64,000 nt of DNA from Monodelphis domestica (GCF_027887165.1 NC_077234.1:169792388-169856387), one strand, 5' to 3'. Positions 23,422 to 35,712 are shown, counted from the stretch's first letter. The notes: a model not told the origin generated them from the sequence alone. A program made the numbers and translations.

Positions 23422-24321
23422 ATGCAATTCAAAACAAAATTAAGAGAGGCTGAAGACAATTAGGAAAAGAACTTAAAAACTAAGATAAGTCATCTGGAAA
23501 CAGAAAATAGTGTCTTGAAAGCCAAAATCAACCAGCTGAAAAATGAGGCAAAGGAGATGAAAGATGAGGTGAAGATGAAAGATGACCTCCAAAGAAAATC
23601 CGACCAAAAGGAAAAGGATGACCAAAAAACTAAGGATGAAATCCAGGCTTTAAGAACCAGAATACAACAACTAGAATTGAGCGACCTCACAAGGCAGCAA
23701 GACACTATAAAACAAAACCAAAAGAATGAAAAAATTGAGGAAAATATGAAGCATCTCATTCACAAAACAGAGGATTTAGAAAATCGTTCAAGGAGAGAAA
23801 ATTTAAGAATTATTGGCCTAGAAGACCATGACAAAAGAAAAAGCCTGGACATTATATTACAGGAAATTATTAAAGAAAACTGTCCCAAAATCCTTGAACA
23901 AGAGGGAAAAGTGGAGATTGATAGAATCCACAGATCACCTCCTGTACTTAATCCCCAGCTGACAACACCCAGGAATGTTATAGCCAAATTCAAGAACTAT
24001 CAGACCAAAGAAAAGATATTACAAGCTGCCAAGAAGAAGTCATTCAGATACCAAGGAACCACAGTGAGGATAACTCAGGATCTGTCTGCATCCACACTGA
24101 AAAAAAGAAAGGCATGGAATCCGATATTCTGGAAAGCAACGGAACTAGGTCTACAACCAAGAATCAACTACCCAGCAAAACTGACTATATTCTTACAGGG
24201 GAAAGTATGGTCATTCAACAAAATAGAAGAATTTCAAGAATTCGTAAAGAAAAGACCAGACCTGAACAGAAAATCTGATGTCCAAGCACAGAACTCAAGA
24301 GAATCATCAAAAGGTAATTAA
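23422..24321 (+). pseudogene. L1 ORF1 (RNA-binding chaperone), one nonsense codon
   Basis: ORF1p is the trimeric RNA-binding protein that coats L1 RNA. From ATG 23422 the frame encodes a heptad-patterned coiled coil (EELKMQFKTKL... and HLETENSVLKAKINQLKNEA), then a second charged helix. The RRM-like and C-terminal domains follow (ENLRIIGLEDHDKRK; VEIDRIHRSPP; PRNVIAKFKNYQTKEKIL; FRYQGTTVRITQDLSA), all typical of the family. The only break after the ATG is an in-frame TAG at 23461-23463, where a tryptophan codon would be a one-base change away. From 23464 to 24321 it is uninterrupted. The true start may lie further upstream in another phase. Confidence 0.88.
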
Positions 24322-25036
24322 AAAAGAGGGGGAAAAAGAAAAACAAACAAACAAAAATTTTAAGAGACTCAATAAGTTAAAATGATATGTATCCCTATAA
24401 GAAAAGAGGTCATCGGTACCTCTTAAAAACTGTTGTTATTAGCTGGGCAGCAAAAAGAAGTATACTTAAAGGGAACAGCAACAAAGTGTATAGGATGAAA
24501 GGACAAGACATAAATAGGTATATAGATATATGCATGCAAAAATAAATACGCATGAGTATGCATATATATATATCTAGAGCTTAAAAATAGGTTAATATTA
24601 AAAGAAATGGGAAAAGAAACAAATGGGGGTAAATTTATATGTTATATAGAAGCTCATGGTGGGAGGGGGGAGAACATCAATACACTGGAAGGGTAAAGAG
24701 GTCAGAGACAAGAAATACTCAACTTTTACGTGCTTTGAAAGTGACTCAAAGAGGGAAAAACAATCCAATCCATTGGGGGCAGAGAATAGATTTGCACCCT
24801 ATAGGGGAGTAGAAGGGTAACAAAAGGTCTGGTGGGGAGGTAAGCAGTACAAGAGAGGGAGGGAATGGGGGGTTAATTTTAGAAAGACTATAGGGAAAAT
24901 AAGGGGGGATAAATATGGAGGGGGTAGAAAGGGAAGTAAAATAAGGGTGGGAACAAGGGGGACTGTTCAAAAGCAAACATTGGTGTAGAAGGAAATAGTG
25001 AAAGAAGAAAAGGCAGGTAAAGGAGCAGAAATCAAA
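24322..25036 (+). other. L1 inter-ORF region, long and purine-rich
   Basis: 715 bp separate ORF1 from the ATG of ORF2, and neither protein extends into it. From about 24650 to 24990 the plus strand is strongly purine-rich with many GGG runs. The corresponding spacer in human L1 is only about 60 bp. Confidence 0.8.
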
Positions 25037-28000
25037 ATGCTGGGAAATACACAGCTAGTAATCATGACTCTGAATGTGAATGGAATGAACTCACCCATAA
25101 AACGCAAGCGAATAGCAGAGTGGATTAGAGTCCAAAACCCTACCATATGCTGTCTACAAGAAACACGTATGAGAAAGGTAGATACACAGAGGATGAAAGT
25201 AAGAGGGTGGAGCCAAATCTATTGGGCATCAACTGACAAAAAGAAGGCAAGAGTCTCAATCATGATATCTGACAAAGCCAAAGTAAAAATAAATCTAGTT
25301 AAAAGAGATAGGGAAGGTAATTACATCCTGATAAAAGGCAGTATAGACAGTGAGGAAATATCTGTACTCAACATGTATGCATGAAATAACATAGCATCCA
25401 CATTTCTAAAGGACAAACTAGAGGAACTCAAGGACAAAATAGATAGAAAAACTATACTAGTGGGAGACCTGAACCTTCCTCTATCCAAACTAGATAAATC
25501 AAACCAAAAAAATAAATAAAGAGGTAAGAGAAGTGAATGAAATCTTAGAAAAATTGGAGTTAGTAGACATGTGGAGAAAAATAAATAGGGACAAAAAGGA
25601 ATATACCTTCTTTTCTGCAGCACATGGTACATTTACAATAATTGACCATGCATTAGGGCATAAAAACATTGCAAACAAGTACAAAAGAGCAGAAATAATA
25701 AATGCAACTTTCTCAGATCACAATGCAATGAAAATAATAATTAGTAAGGGAACATGGAAAGGTAAATCAAAAAATAATTGGAAATTAAACAATACTATTC
25801 TCCAAAACCAGTTAGTTAAAGAACAAATGATAGAAACAATAACTTCATTGAAGAAAATGACAATGATGAGACATCCTTTCAAAACCTATGGGATGCAGCC
25901 AAAGCAGTACTCAGGGGGAAATTTATATCCTTGAGTTCATATATTAAAAAATTAAGAAGGGCAGAGGTCAATGAATTGGGCATGCAAATTAAAAAATTAG
26001 AAAGTGAACAAATTAAAAATCCTCAGATGAAGACTAAATTAGAGATCCTAAAACTCAAAGGAGAAATTAATAAAATTGAAAGTCAAAGAACTATTGATTT
26101 AATAAATAAGACTAGAAGCTGGTACTTTGAAAAAACAAATAAAATAGACAAAGTACTAGTTAGTCTAATTAAAAAAAGGAAAGAAATAAACCAAATTGAC
26201 AGTATCCAAGATGAAAAAGGAGACCTCACCTCTAATGAAGAGGAAATTAAGGCAGTCATTAAAAACTACTATGCCCAATTATATGGCAACAAATATGGCA
26301 ATCTAGGTGATATGGATGAATACTTACAAAAATATAAATTGCCTAGACTAAAAGAGGAAGAAATAAATTACCTTAACACCCCATTTCAGAAAAAGAAATT
26401 GAACAAGCCATCAAAGAACTCCCTAAGAAAAAATCCCCAAGGCCTGATGAATTCATAAGTGAATTCTATCAAACATTCAAAGAACAGCTAATCCCAATAC
26501 TATACAAACTATTTGACATAATAAGCAAAGAGGGAGTTCCACCAAATTCATTCTACAACATAAACATGGTACTGATCCCAAAGCCAGGCAGGTCAAAAAC
26601 AGAGAAAGAAAACTATAGACCAATCTCCCTAATGAATATAGACGCAAAAATCCTAAATAGGATACTAGCAAAAAGACTCCAGCAAGTCATCACAAGGGTC
26701 ATCCACTATGACCAGGCAGGATTCATACCAGGAATGCAAGGATGGTTCAATATTAGGCAAACCATCCACATAATTAACCATATTAACAAGCAAACTGACA
26801 AAAATCACATGATTATCTCAATAGATGCAGAAAAAGCCTTTGATAAAATACAACACCCATTCCTATTGAAAACACTAGAAAGTATAGGAATAGAAGGGCC
26901 TTTCCTAAAAATAATAAACAGTATATATCTAAAACCATCAGCAAACATCATCTGCAATGGGGATAAACTAGAAGCCTTTCCAATAAGATCAGGAGTAAAA
27001 CAAGGATGCCCATTATCATCTCTATTATTTAACATTGTACTAGAAACACTAGCAGTAGCAATTAGAGAAAAAAAAGAAATTGAAGGTATTAAAATTGGCA
27101 ATGAAGAGACCAAGCTATCACTCTTTGCAGATGATATGATGGTTTACTTAAGGAATCCTAGAGAATCAACCAAAAAGTTACTCGAAATAATCACCAACTT
27201 TAGCAAAGTTGCAGGATACAAAATAAACCCACATAAGTCATCAGCATTTCTATATATCTCTAACCCATTTCAGCAGCAAAAATTAGAAAGCAAAATACCA
27301 TTCAAAATCACCCTAGACAATATAAAATACTTAGGAATCTATCTGCCGAGACAAACACAGGAACTATATGAACACAATTACAAAAAACTTTCCACATAGC
27401 TAAAACTAGATCTAAACAATTGGAAAAACATTGATTGCTCATTGGTGGGACGAGCTAACATAATAAAAATGACAATCCTACCCAAATTAATTTACTTATT
27501 TAGTGCCATACCCATTGAACTACCAAAAAACTTCTTTACTGAATGAGAAAAAACCATAACTAAATTCATTTGGAAGAACAAAAGATCAAGGATATCCAGG
27601 GAAATCATGAAAAAAAAATGCAAAGGAAGGAGGACTTGCAGTCCCAGATCTCAAACTATACTATAAAGCAGTGGTTATCAAAACAATTTGGTACTGGCTA
27701 AGAGACAGAAAGGAGGATCAGTGGAATAGACTTGGCGTAAATGATCTCAGCAAGACAGTTTATGACAAACCCAAAGACCCCAGCTTTTGGGACAAAAATC
27801 CATTATTTGATAACAAACTGCTGGGAAAATTGGAAGACAGTGTGGGAGAGATTAGGTTTGGATCAACACCTCACACCCTACACCAAAATAAATTCAGAAT
27901 GGGTGAATGACTTGAACATAAAGAAGGAAAGTATAAGTAAATTAGGTGAACACAGAATAGTATACCTGTCAGGCCTTTGGGAAGGGAAAGATTTTAAAAC

Positions 28001-28838
28001 CAAGCAAGACTTAGAAAGAGTCAGAAAATGTAAAATAAATAATTTTGACTACATCAAATTAAAAAGGTTTTGTACAAACAAAACCAATGTAACTAAAATC
28101 AGAAGGGTAGCAACAAATTGGGAAACAATCTTCATAAAGACCTCTGACAAAGGTTTAATTACTCAAATTTACAAAGAGCTAAATCAATTGTACAAAAAAT
28201 CAAGCCATTCTTCAATTGATAAATGGGCAAGGGACATGAACAGGCAGTTCTTAGCCAAAGAAATCAAAACTATTAATAAGCACACGAAAAAGTGTTCTAC
28301 ATCTCTTATAATCAGAGAGATGCAAATCAAAACAACTCTGAGGTATCACCTCACACCTAGCAGATTGGCTAACATAACAGCAAAGGAAAGTAATGAATGC
28401 TGGAGGGGATGTGGCAAAGTAGGGACATTAATTCATTGCTGGTGGAGCTGTGAACTGATCCAACCATTCTGGAGGGCAATTTGGAACTATGCCCAAAGGG
28501 CGACAAAAGAATATCTACCCTTTGACCCAGCCATAGCACTACTGGGCTTGTACTCCAAAGAGATAATAAGGAAAAAGACTTGTACAAGAATATTCATAGC
28601 TGCACTCTTTGTGGTGGCCAAAAATTGGAAAATGAGGGGATGCCCTTCAATTGGGGAATGGCTGAACAAATTGTGGTATATGTTGGTGATGGAATAGTAT
28701 TGTGCTAAAAGGAATAATAAAGTGGAGGAATTCCATGGAGACTGGAACAGCCTCCAGGAAGTGATGCAGAGCGAAAGGAGCAGAACCAGGAAAACATTGT
28801 ACACAGAGACTGATACATTGTGGTACAATCGAAGGTAA
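25037..28838 (+). pseudogene. L1 ORF2 (endonuclease-reverse transcriptase), frameshifted
   Basis: ORF2p nicks target DNA and primes reverse transcription. The endonuclease starts at ATG 25037 with NVNG and CLQET. It is stopped by TGA at 25382, then continues through GDLN (about 25468) and the SDH box (about 25716) in shifted frames. The RT runs uninterrupted from about 26386 to TAG 27397, with [23 protein letters not shown], the [10 protein letters not shown] turn and the catalytic FADD at 27124-27135. The C-terminal part is read at 27741-28697, with a premature TAG at 28695; the family end is TAA 28836. Frame changes fall near 25500, 25860, 26380 and between 27400 and 27740. Confidence 0.9.
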
Positions 28839-30054
28839 TGGACTTCTCCATTAGTGGCAATTCAGTGTCCCTGAACAATCTGCAGGGATCTAAAAAACAC
28901 CATCCACAAGCAGAGGACTAATTGTGGGAGTAAAAACACCAAGGAAAAGCAACTGCTGGACTACATGGGTTAAGAGGACATGATTGAGGAGAGACTCTAA
29001 ATGAACACTCTAATACAAATACCAACAACATGGAAATGGGTTTGAATCAAGAACACATATGATACCCAGTGGAATTGCGCGTGGGCTATGGGTAAGATGG
29101 TGGGAGGGAGGGGAGGGAAGAAAAGAAAATGATCTTTGTTTCCAATGAATAATGTTTGGAAATGACCAAATAAAAATTAAAGAAAAAAAAATAAAACTAT
29201 GTTATCACATAGGAAGAATTTGTCTATAAGAAATTTCCAACTTTTGAGGAAATAAAAAGGAAAAAAGATAGAAGACAATGTTCTAAAATATACAAGTACT
29301 TAAAAAAAATTTCCTAAGGGTTTGGGCTCATTTTTCAAATAAGTAAAACTATATAAAAATATCTTTCAAACCTTTGTAATCCCCAAAATAAAATATAATC
29401 AATCACTAAGGACTCCTAAAATTTTTCTTCCCTATTAAAAATGGCATACATAAATAGAAAAACTGAAATACATTTACACTATAACATACAGATTTGCAAT
29501 AACAATGATAGGAAGTGATCAGTGGATCTTTTAAATTTCTCTTTTACCCTCTGGTTGAAAAATCAGGGCAATTTTCCTTGATAATTACTTGAAAGATGAT
29601 GTTATTTTCAGATATTCCAATAATTTTTAATATACATTTCTTTAGTCTATTTGCTAGATCAGTTGATTTTTTCAGTGGGATACTGATCATTTTCTATCTT
29701 TTTTTATTCTTTTGATTTAAAAAAAATTTGTGGTGTCACAGGGAATAATTAGCTTTACTTGCCAAATTCAAAACAATTATTTAGGGAATTATTTTCTTAA
29801 GTGAGTTTGTATGTTTTTTTCACTTAGCTAATTCTACTTTTTAAAAAGTTCTATTCAGTATATTTTTGTGGCTCTTTTATCATTTTGCTAATTTTTAAGA
29901 TGTTATTTTCTTCAGTAGGTTTATGTGTTTCTTCTACCAAGTTGTTTACTCTTATTTCATGATTTTCTTGCATTATTCTCTTTTCTTTCCCCAATTTTTC
30001 CCTCTTTCCCTATTGTTTGATTAAAAAAAAAGACTCTTTTGAGCTTTACTAGTG

Positions 30055-30827
30055 CACTAGTGGGGGGTCTATAACTAAAGTTTGAAAGGTCTAAGAGAGA
30101 GAAGGGACAGATAAAAAGGAACACTACTTCCTCTCATAGGACAAACTACACAAAGGAACGTGAGAGATGTGATCAAGGTCCAGAATTGAAAGGTAAGGAA
30201 GAAATCCCATTCAGTCTCTGGTTTCAGGTTTCTCCCCTTGATAGATATTATCTTGATCCCTTTAGCACATTAGGTGAATAAGATGTTCAGTTTCTTCTGG
30301 ATTAATAAGATCTATTTATGCTTTGTAGTATTTAGGAATTGTAGGGTTTAGGGTAAAGGGAAAATTAGGAAATCCCTAATTACTATTGTGTTCTAAATCC
30401 CCCTCTGTGGTTGAGGGCTGAGGTCTGGGGACCTGAGTCCCTGGTGAGATTGTGGAGTCGAGCTCTTGGATTTTCCTGATATAGAGGGATGTACACTTAT
30501 TGAAGAAATCAATTGAAAATCTTTTTGGGTGGATAGTCTTATCTTCCCCAAATGGAAAAAGTCTCTATCCACTACTGAAAAAGGACAGCTAATCTGATTT
30601 TCTTTAGATAGATGAGGGATCACCACAGGTTGAGCTCAGCAAGATGCTCCTCTCTCTTCAAGTTCAAAAGAGAGAAGAACCCACTCTCCCACTGCTGATC
30701 TCCTTTTCTTGGCTAGAGGTTCTAGCCCATACCCCGTTGACAGTAAAATTCCATTCTCTTCCTGCATGATGTTTTCCTGAAAACCAAGTCCTTGCAATGC
30801 AGTTTGTAACTCTTTCATCCACACTAG
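30055..30827. repeat. LTR-like insertion (30061-30821) with 6-bp duplication
   Basis: 761 bp that interrupt the old L1 leader/ORF1 junction. The ends are TG...CA (TGGGGGGTC...CATCCA) and CACTAG is repeated exactly at 30055-30060 and 30822-30827. A 6-bp duplication is usual for betaretrovirus-type integrases. Orientation is not clear and no internal genes are present. The short frames at 30393-30626 and 30636-30824 (minus) carry no known domain. Confidence 0.65.
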
Positions 30828-31790
30828 GAATTCTTTTTAGGTATGTGTTTAGTCACACTTTTTTTTAAATTGCTTTGCATGTAGCTATTTGACTTCATTG
30901 TCTTCTTCTGAGTTTGTGTCTTGATCTCTCTTGCTACAGTAACTATGTAGTCAGATTCCTTCTTTGTTCTTTGCTCATTTTTTTCTCCAGATTATTTCTT
31001 GACTTTTAAATTTATGTTAAAATCAGTCTCTGTTCTTAAGGTGAAGGGGGCATCATTCTAGGCTTCATTTTTTTGTGTGTGCTGCTATTTTCAGAGCTAG
31101 TTCTTGGGGGTCTGTAATTTTTCAGTTCTTCTAAAGTGGTATGATTTAAGATAAGATGTGACTACTGCTTTCCTGGACTGTGCTTGATCTCTGAGTAGCC
31201 ACAGCCATCCTTCTTTATCCTGGAACTGTGACCATGGCCCTTCCTCTCCTGCAGCTGCAAGTGTTTTTATTCCTTATAATTCTAGAATTGTGTCTTGGTC
31301 TCCTATTTTCCTGAGGTTGTAAGTATCAGTACTCCTTTTTTTTTCTTGGACCTTCTCTAACCTGAGTTACCACAAACCTTCTTCTCTACCCTAGAATAGT
31401 AACCATGTAGTCACTCCTCTTTGATCTAGGGCTACATCCCAGAATTGTGTAGTAGCAATGCAACAAGCACCAGTAAAGGGCTACCCATACTCTCTTTTTG
31501 ACCAGCTGTGAGTTCCCAAAGCTATTACTACTGCTGATACAGCCACCTCCATGATCTGCTGTTCACTTGGGAGGTCATGGCTTGTACTCCAGGTCTGATT
31601 ATGACCCCAGTGAGACAGACTTTTCCTATTGACTTCTAAATTTTCTTGGGATGAAAACTTTTTTCACTCTGGCCATTTGTTGTTCTGCTTCTCCAAAATT
31701 CTATTTAAGGCATTTTAAAGTTATTTGGAGGGGAATTTGAGAGAGCCCAAATTCTCTGATTTTTCTTTGTCATCTTGCCTCCATCTTCTT

Positions 31791-32412
31791 ACTTGGGGCT
31801 TTTATTTTTTAATAGTCTATTTTTTCCCAGTTAAATGTAAAATCAAATTTTTACATTTGTTTTCTCAACTTTTGAGTTTCCAGTTCTTTTTATATCTCCC
31901 TTCCCTCTCCATTTTGAAATATTAAGATTATTCATTTGTATTCAAGAAAAAACATATTTCCATATTGTATATTGTAGAAAATATATATGTAAAAACCTCA
32001 TGAAGTGAAAAATAGTATCCTTTGGTCTGCATTTAGACTCCATTGTTTATTTTTCTGGAGGTAAATAACATTTTTCATCATAAATCCTTCAATATTGTAT
32101 TACTGAGAATAGCTAAACCATTCACAGTTGAACATAAACAATATTGCTTTGACCACATACAGTGTTTTCCTGGTTCTACTCACTTCACTTTTCATCAGTT
32201 TGTAAATCTTTCTAGGTTTTTCTGAGAGTTTCCGGTTCATCACTTATTGTAGCTCAATAGTATTGCATTATAATCATATATAGCAGTTTAATCAACCATT
32301 CCCCAGTTGGTGGCCGTCCCCTTAATTTCCAATTATTTGCTACACACACAAAAAAAAACTTTTAAATATTTTTGCACAAATTTTGACCTTTCTCTTTGGG
32401 ACTTTTAAATAC
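31791..32412 (-). mobile_element. L1 3' end, antisense, 5'-truncated
   Basis: A second antisense L1 3' end, directly adjoining the start of the old L1. The 'ttttcctggttctactcacttcac' and 'accattccccagttgg' blocks match the reverse complement of the L1 3' UTR and ORF2 end at 28600-28810. It is diverged. Confidence 0.8.
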
Positions 32413-32829
32413 TAGACATTGTAGTCCCTAAAGATTCCCTCCTGCAAGGCCACCATATTCTATCATCTGATTTGGATTTGGTGCCACCTTGAGGGTTGCC
32501 CAGGTCACTGCACATGTTGCAGGGGCCCTTTCCAACCAGTGAGATGGAAAGTCATGGCAGCATCCACAAATAAGTGATTTATATGAATTGATTTTTTAAG
32601 ATAGTTTATTGACTTGAACCAGCTCTTATAATATTGTATGAATGCTAACAGTACCTTCTAGTAGGGTGGCTGCCTGTGACCCTACTTTTCCCTATTTCTA
32701 TTTCCTGTGTTGCCTGTGCTCTGTCAGCCCCAGAAGATGAGGGGAATATAACTATTTTGACATAGGGGCTGCTGGATGCTAGAGTCCTCAGAGGAACTAT
32801 ATTTCATTTCAATAGCTCTTTTTGGCTGG

Positions 32830-33110
32830 TGGTTAAAGCCACTGGCATTTGGAGACTGATCATAGATTAATGGGGCTTGAATAGAAAAGTAGACTCCATA
32901 GTTCTGACTGCCCCTTTCATTGTAACTGTTACAGAAAAACTGGTTGCCTTCCCTGTGAATCCATATGTAATGGTTAATTTGACTAATGTATTCATTCCAG
33001 TTCCTTTTTGGGTAACAGGATCAATTTGCTATTTGGCTAACATGAAATATACCTTTGCAATCTTCCCACAGGGATAGCTTAATGGCCCTTCAATCTTCCA
33101 CTAGTGGGTG
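32830..33110 (+). pseudogene. Retroviral reverse transcriptase remnant
   Basis: The frame containing 32877-33077 carries an RT-like order of motifs: WRLIID before an in-frame stop, GLN, a VNLTNVFIPVPF segment in the place of the first catalytic-aspartate box, then YTFAIFPQG followed by a stop and LNGPSI, which corresponds to the (L)PQG..NSP box. The YxDD box position, at about 33155, reads INE and is dead. The family resemblance is to class III (ERV-L/spuma-like) pol. The confidence concerns the RT call; the class is less sure. Confidence 0.7.
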
Positions 33111-33945
33111 GATGGACTCTGGCCAAACAAGTTTTCTCCTGTTATAAAGGCAATCCATTGTATAAATGAGATCATGTTGGTGGACCCTATCATGCCCTAA
33201 ACATATTCATTGACCAATTGTATCAAGATGTCTTGAAAACTAACTCATCCAGAGACAGGTACAACAAGTGAAATTTCTGGGAGGGAGGACAATGGATGAG
33301 AGACATCATTGCTAAGATCAGGAATAAGACATCCTCTTTCCGTCATCAATAACAAGGAGAAATGGAAGCTAATTGGGCACTTTAGAGAGTATTTTTTTGT
33401 GATCCATCTATACTGTAGTAATATGCACATTTTGAGTGGAGCACAAGACAACAGGTAGCCCTAAAGGCAATGGTCTGGACCCCAGATAGAAGATGGCACT
33501 ACTAAGCCACAAATATTTATTACCAGTGCTAATGCAAATTATAAATACTCATAGCAACTATAGTTACCAGCCCTAGGAATTTTCGTCTCAATCTTTGACT
33601 AGATCCATGCTGAACTAAAGTGTATTTGGGAAAAAATATTTCCTTGCTTACTACTGGAACACAGAACTGAGACTGAGAGGATATCCCAATCAATGTCAGG
33701 CTAGAAATTCTGATCCTTCAGTGGATGTTGACTGATGATGAATCCTACAAGGTAGACTTAGCTCACAAATCATCCATCATCTAACAGAAATGGTATGTGC
33801 AGAGTCTGGTCAAGCCCAGCCTATATAAGGCCATTTCTGAGCAACAATCAGAATTCTTATTCTGGGTGGGCAATAAATTAAAATTCCTCTTCTGACCTAC
33901 AACCTATGATTTACAGCTAGAGCTACCACAAAGGAGAGATTTCTC

Positions 33946-34169
33946 TTTACTACTTATTTTTTTTAAACCCTTACATTCCATCTTGGAATCAATACTGTGT
34001 ATTGGTTCCAAGGCAGAAGAGTGCTAAGGGCTAGACAATGGAGGTCAAGTGACTTGCCCATGGTCACACAGCTGGGAAGTGTCTGAGGCCAGATTTGAAC
34101 CTAGGACCTTCCATCTCTCGGCCTGGCTTTCAATCCACTGAGCTCCCCAGCTGTCCCCTTTAATACTTA
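33946..34169 (-). mobile_element. CORE-SINE with target duplication, inside the ERV pol
   Basis: The same SINE family as at 2051-2260, in minus orientation. Flanking direct repeats tttactactta (33946-33956) and tttaatactta (34159-34169) differ at one base. The B-box-like and CORE segments are clear. Confidence 0.88.
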
Positions 34170-34984
34170 ATTTTTTGAGACTTCCTTTTGCTATTTGTCT
34201 ATGTTTTCTGACCCTGTTACCCCTTGCTATGTGGCAACTGCTGTAGAACACCCTTTGTCTGACATATAAATCCTGCCCTCAGCAGCTTTGAACCTTTGAC
34301 AAGAGGATAGATGTATCCCATTACTTATTTCCCTGCATGCTGCCTTGGTGGAGTTGCAGTAGGCTACATTTCTGTGTATTTATCTCTTGACTGAATTGCT
34401 CTTCATCTTTAAGTGTCTATATCAATAGAACCATTGTAACCCATCCTAATGGTGGTATCTCCTGCCAATGCTAAATTTGTATCACATAGAACTTAAGTAA
34501 GTAGCAAAGGGTCAGGATGATACTGGCCATGGTGAAATTCCCTTCACATGAGGAAATCCAATCCCTTGAGTCAGAAGGACTTGAGACAAAGCCCCCAAAC
34601 CCATAGCTAGTTATAGCTCTATGCCCAGCATCACAGATTTATCCCAACTTTGAAGAATGATACAGAAACATGATATTCTATCTCCTGGTAAAAGTGTCAG
34701 TACCAACTGACCAAAAATAAATAGCTCGCTGCTGGCATCAGCCTTTTGCTCTGACCTATATTGCTTAACTCCAACTTACTGTATACTGTCTAACACATTC
34801 CATCAAGAAATGGATTTTGCCCAGCTTGGTGATATTAGCTCTGATCAATTTGAATCTGGATCCCAAGTCACAGAATGGAAATAGGTCCCCTTGATTTGTT
34901 ATACTCCCACTGTGTGCTTTGACCCTAGGCCATACTTGAAAAGCATGAGAAGACTCTCACTTGCTTCTTATCAGCTGTGATGAG

Positions 34985-35137
34985 AAAGGACCAAGGATCT
35001 TACCTTAGAACTGAAGGGGATCTTAGAGGCCATCTCATCTAAATCTTCTTTTGGAGATGAGGAACTGTTTTAGAGAAGTAATTAACTTGCCTCAAGGTTA
35101 TAAAGAGTATAAGTAGCATTTGGACCTAAGTCCTTTT
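34985..35137 (-). repeat. MIR-like CORE-SINE relic
   Basis: Contains the 'gatcttagaggccatctcatctaaa ... gatgaggaactg' layout also found at 37545 and 44013. This is an ancient MIR-related repeat. Confidence 0.6.
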
Positions 35138-35372
35138 ATGGGCAGCTAGGTAGAGTAATGGATAGAGTGCTGCACTTTGAATAAAGAAGATCTGAGTTGA
35201 AATCTAGCTGTAGACACTTATTAGGTGAGTGACCCTGGAAAAGTGACTTAACCCTCTGCCTCAGTTTCCTCATTTGTAAAGTGAGTTAGAAAAGGAAATG
35301 GCAAGGCATTCCAATATCTTTGCCAAGAAAACTCCAATGGGGTTACAAAGAGTTATACACAAAAAAACCCAA
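35138..35372 (+). mobile_element. Marsupial CORE-SINE, plus strand
   Basis: Starts 'gggcagctaggtagagtaatgg', has a degenerate B box and the 'gtgagtgaccctggaaaagtgac' core, then 'tgcctcagtttcctcatttgtaaa'. It ends with the 'ccaatatctttgccaagaaaac' tail block shared with 39500 and 49885. Confidence 0.85.
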
Positions 35373-35394
35373 CTGGTTCTTCATGTAATCACTG

Positions 35395-35712
35395 AGCCAT
35401 GAGTTTGGTTGTCATTAGATCCTAGATTTGGAAAATCTATGTTGGAAAGTTGGAAAGAACCTCAGAGTTTCAATATTCCACCTCTCTCATTTTATAGAAG
35501 AAGAAACTAATACTGGTTAAATAACTTGCTCAGAGTCCCACACAAAGAAAGTTGCTGAGGTGAGACTGAATCCCTGAACTTCCATTAGATTTGAGATTAC
35601 TTTGAGCATCTTCAGAGCAGATTCTGTTTGTTTTGTTTTTTATTTCCAATCCTTAGCACAGACCTTGGCACATAGTAGGTATTTAGCAAATATTTGCTGA
35701 CTTTCTGATTCC
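35395..35712 (+). repeat. MIR-like relic followed by L2 3' end
   Basis: 35395-35600 is MIR-like ('cattttatagaagaagaaact...'). 35625-35712 shows the L2 3' terminal pattern ('cttggcacatagtaggtatttagcaaatatttgctga'). Confidence 0.65.

Larger units (their letters stand above)
22453..29205 (+). mobile_element. Full-length L1 (22468-29190) with 15-bp target duplication
   Basis: A complete L1: G-run and leader (22468 to about 23420), ORF1 (to 24321), inter-ORF region (24322-25036), ORF2 (25037-28838), 3' UTR, AATAAA-like signal near 29168 and a short A tail. The 15-bp direct repeats ATAAAACTA(A/T)GTTAT lie at 22453-22467 and 29191-29205, with one mismatch. It is inserted inside the old antisense L1. 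It is a recent family member by appearance, but ORF1 has a nonsense codon and ORF2 several frameshifts, so this copy is inactive. Confidence 0.95.
18630..31790 (-). mobile_element. Old antisense L1, near full length, split by two insertions
   Basis: Three collinear pieces on the minus strand: 18630-22452 (3' UTR and ORF2 up to the endonuclease), 29206-30054 (5' ORF2 and the coiled-coil part of ORF1) and 30828-31790 (leader, ending in antisense AAGATGGAGGCAAGATG, an L1-type 5' end). The gaps are filled by a full-length L1 and an LTR-like insertion. The block at 21002-21214 preserves an RT segment (GFIPGMEGWFSI). 21590-22300 aligns with 26230-25560 of the younger copy. It is much more decayed than the younger L1, with no usable reading frame. 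Confidence 0.85.
32415..34980 (+). mobile_element. Decayed ERV-L-like (class III) pol region
   Basis: A strongly decayed retroviral pol on the plus strand. The RT core is readable at about 32830-33110, and the following RT thumb/connection segment can be traced in shifting frames to about 33480 ('FEWS'-type segment near 33438). The later part to about 34980 is assigned by continuity only. It is interrupted by a SINE at 33957-34158. No LTRs or gag could be recognised. Confidence 0.6.

Noticed and set aside
24650-24990. Independent gene or promoter in the purine-rich stretch
   Set aside because: It is part of the L1 inter-ORF region and has no reading frame of its own.
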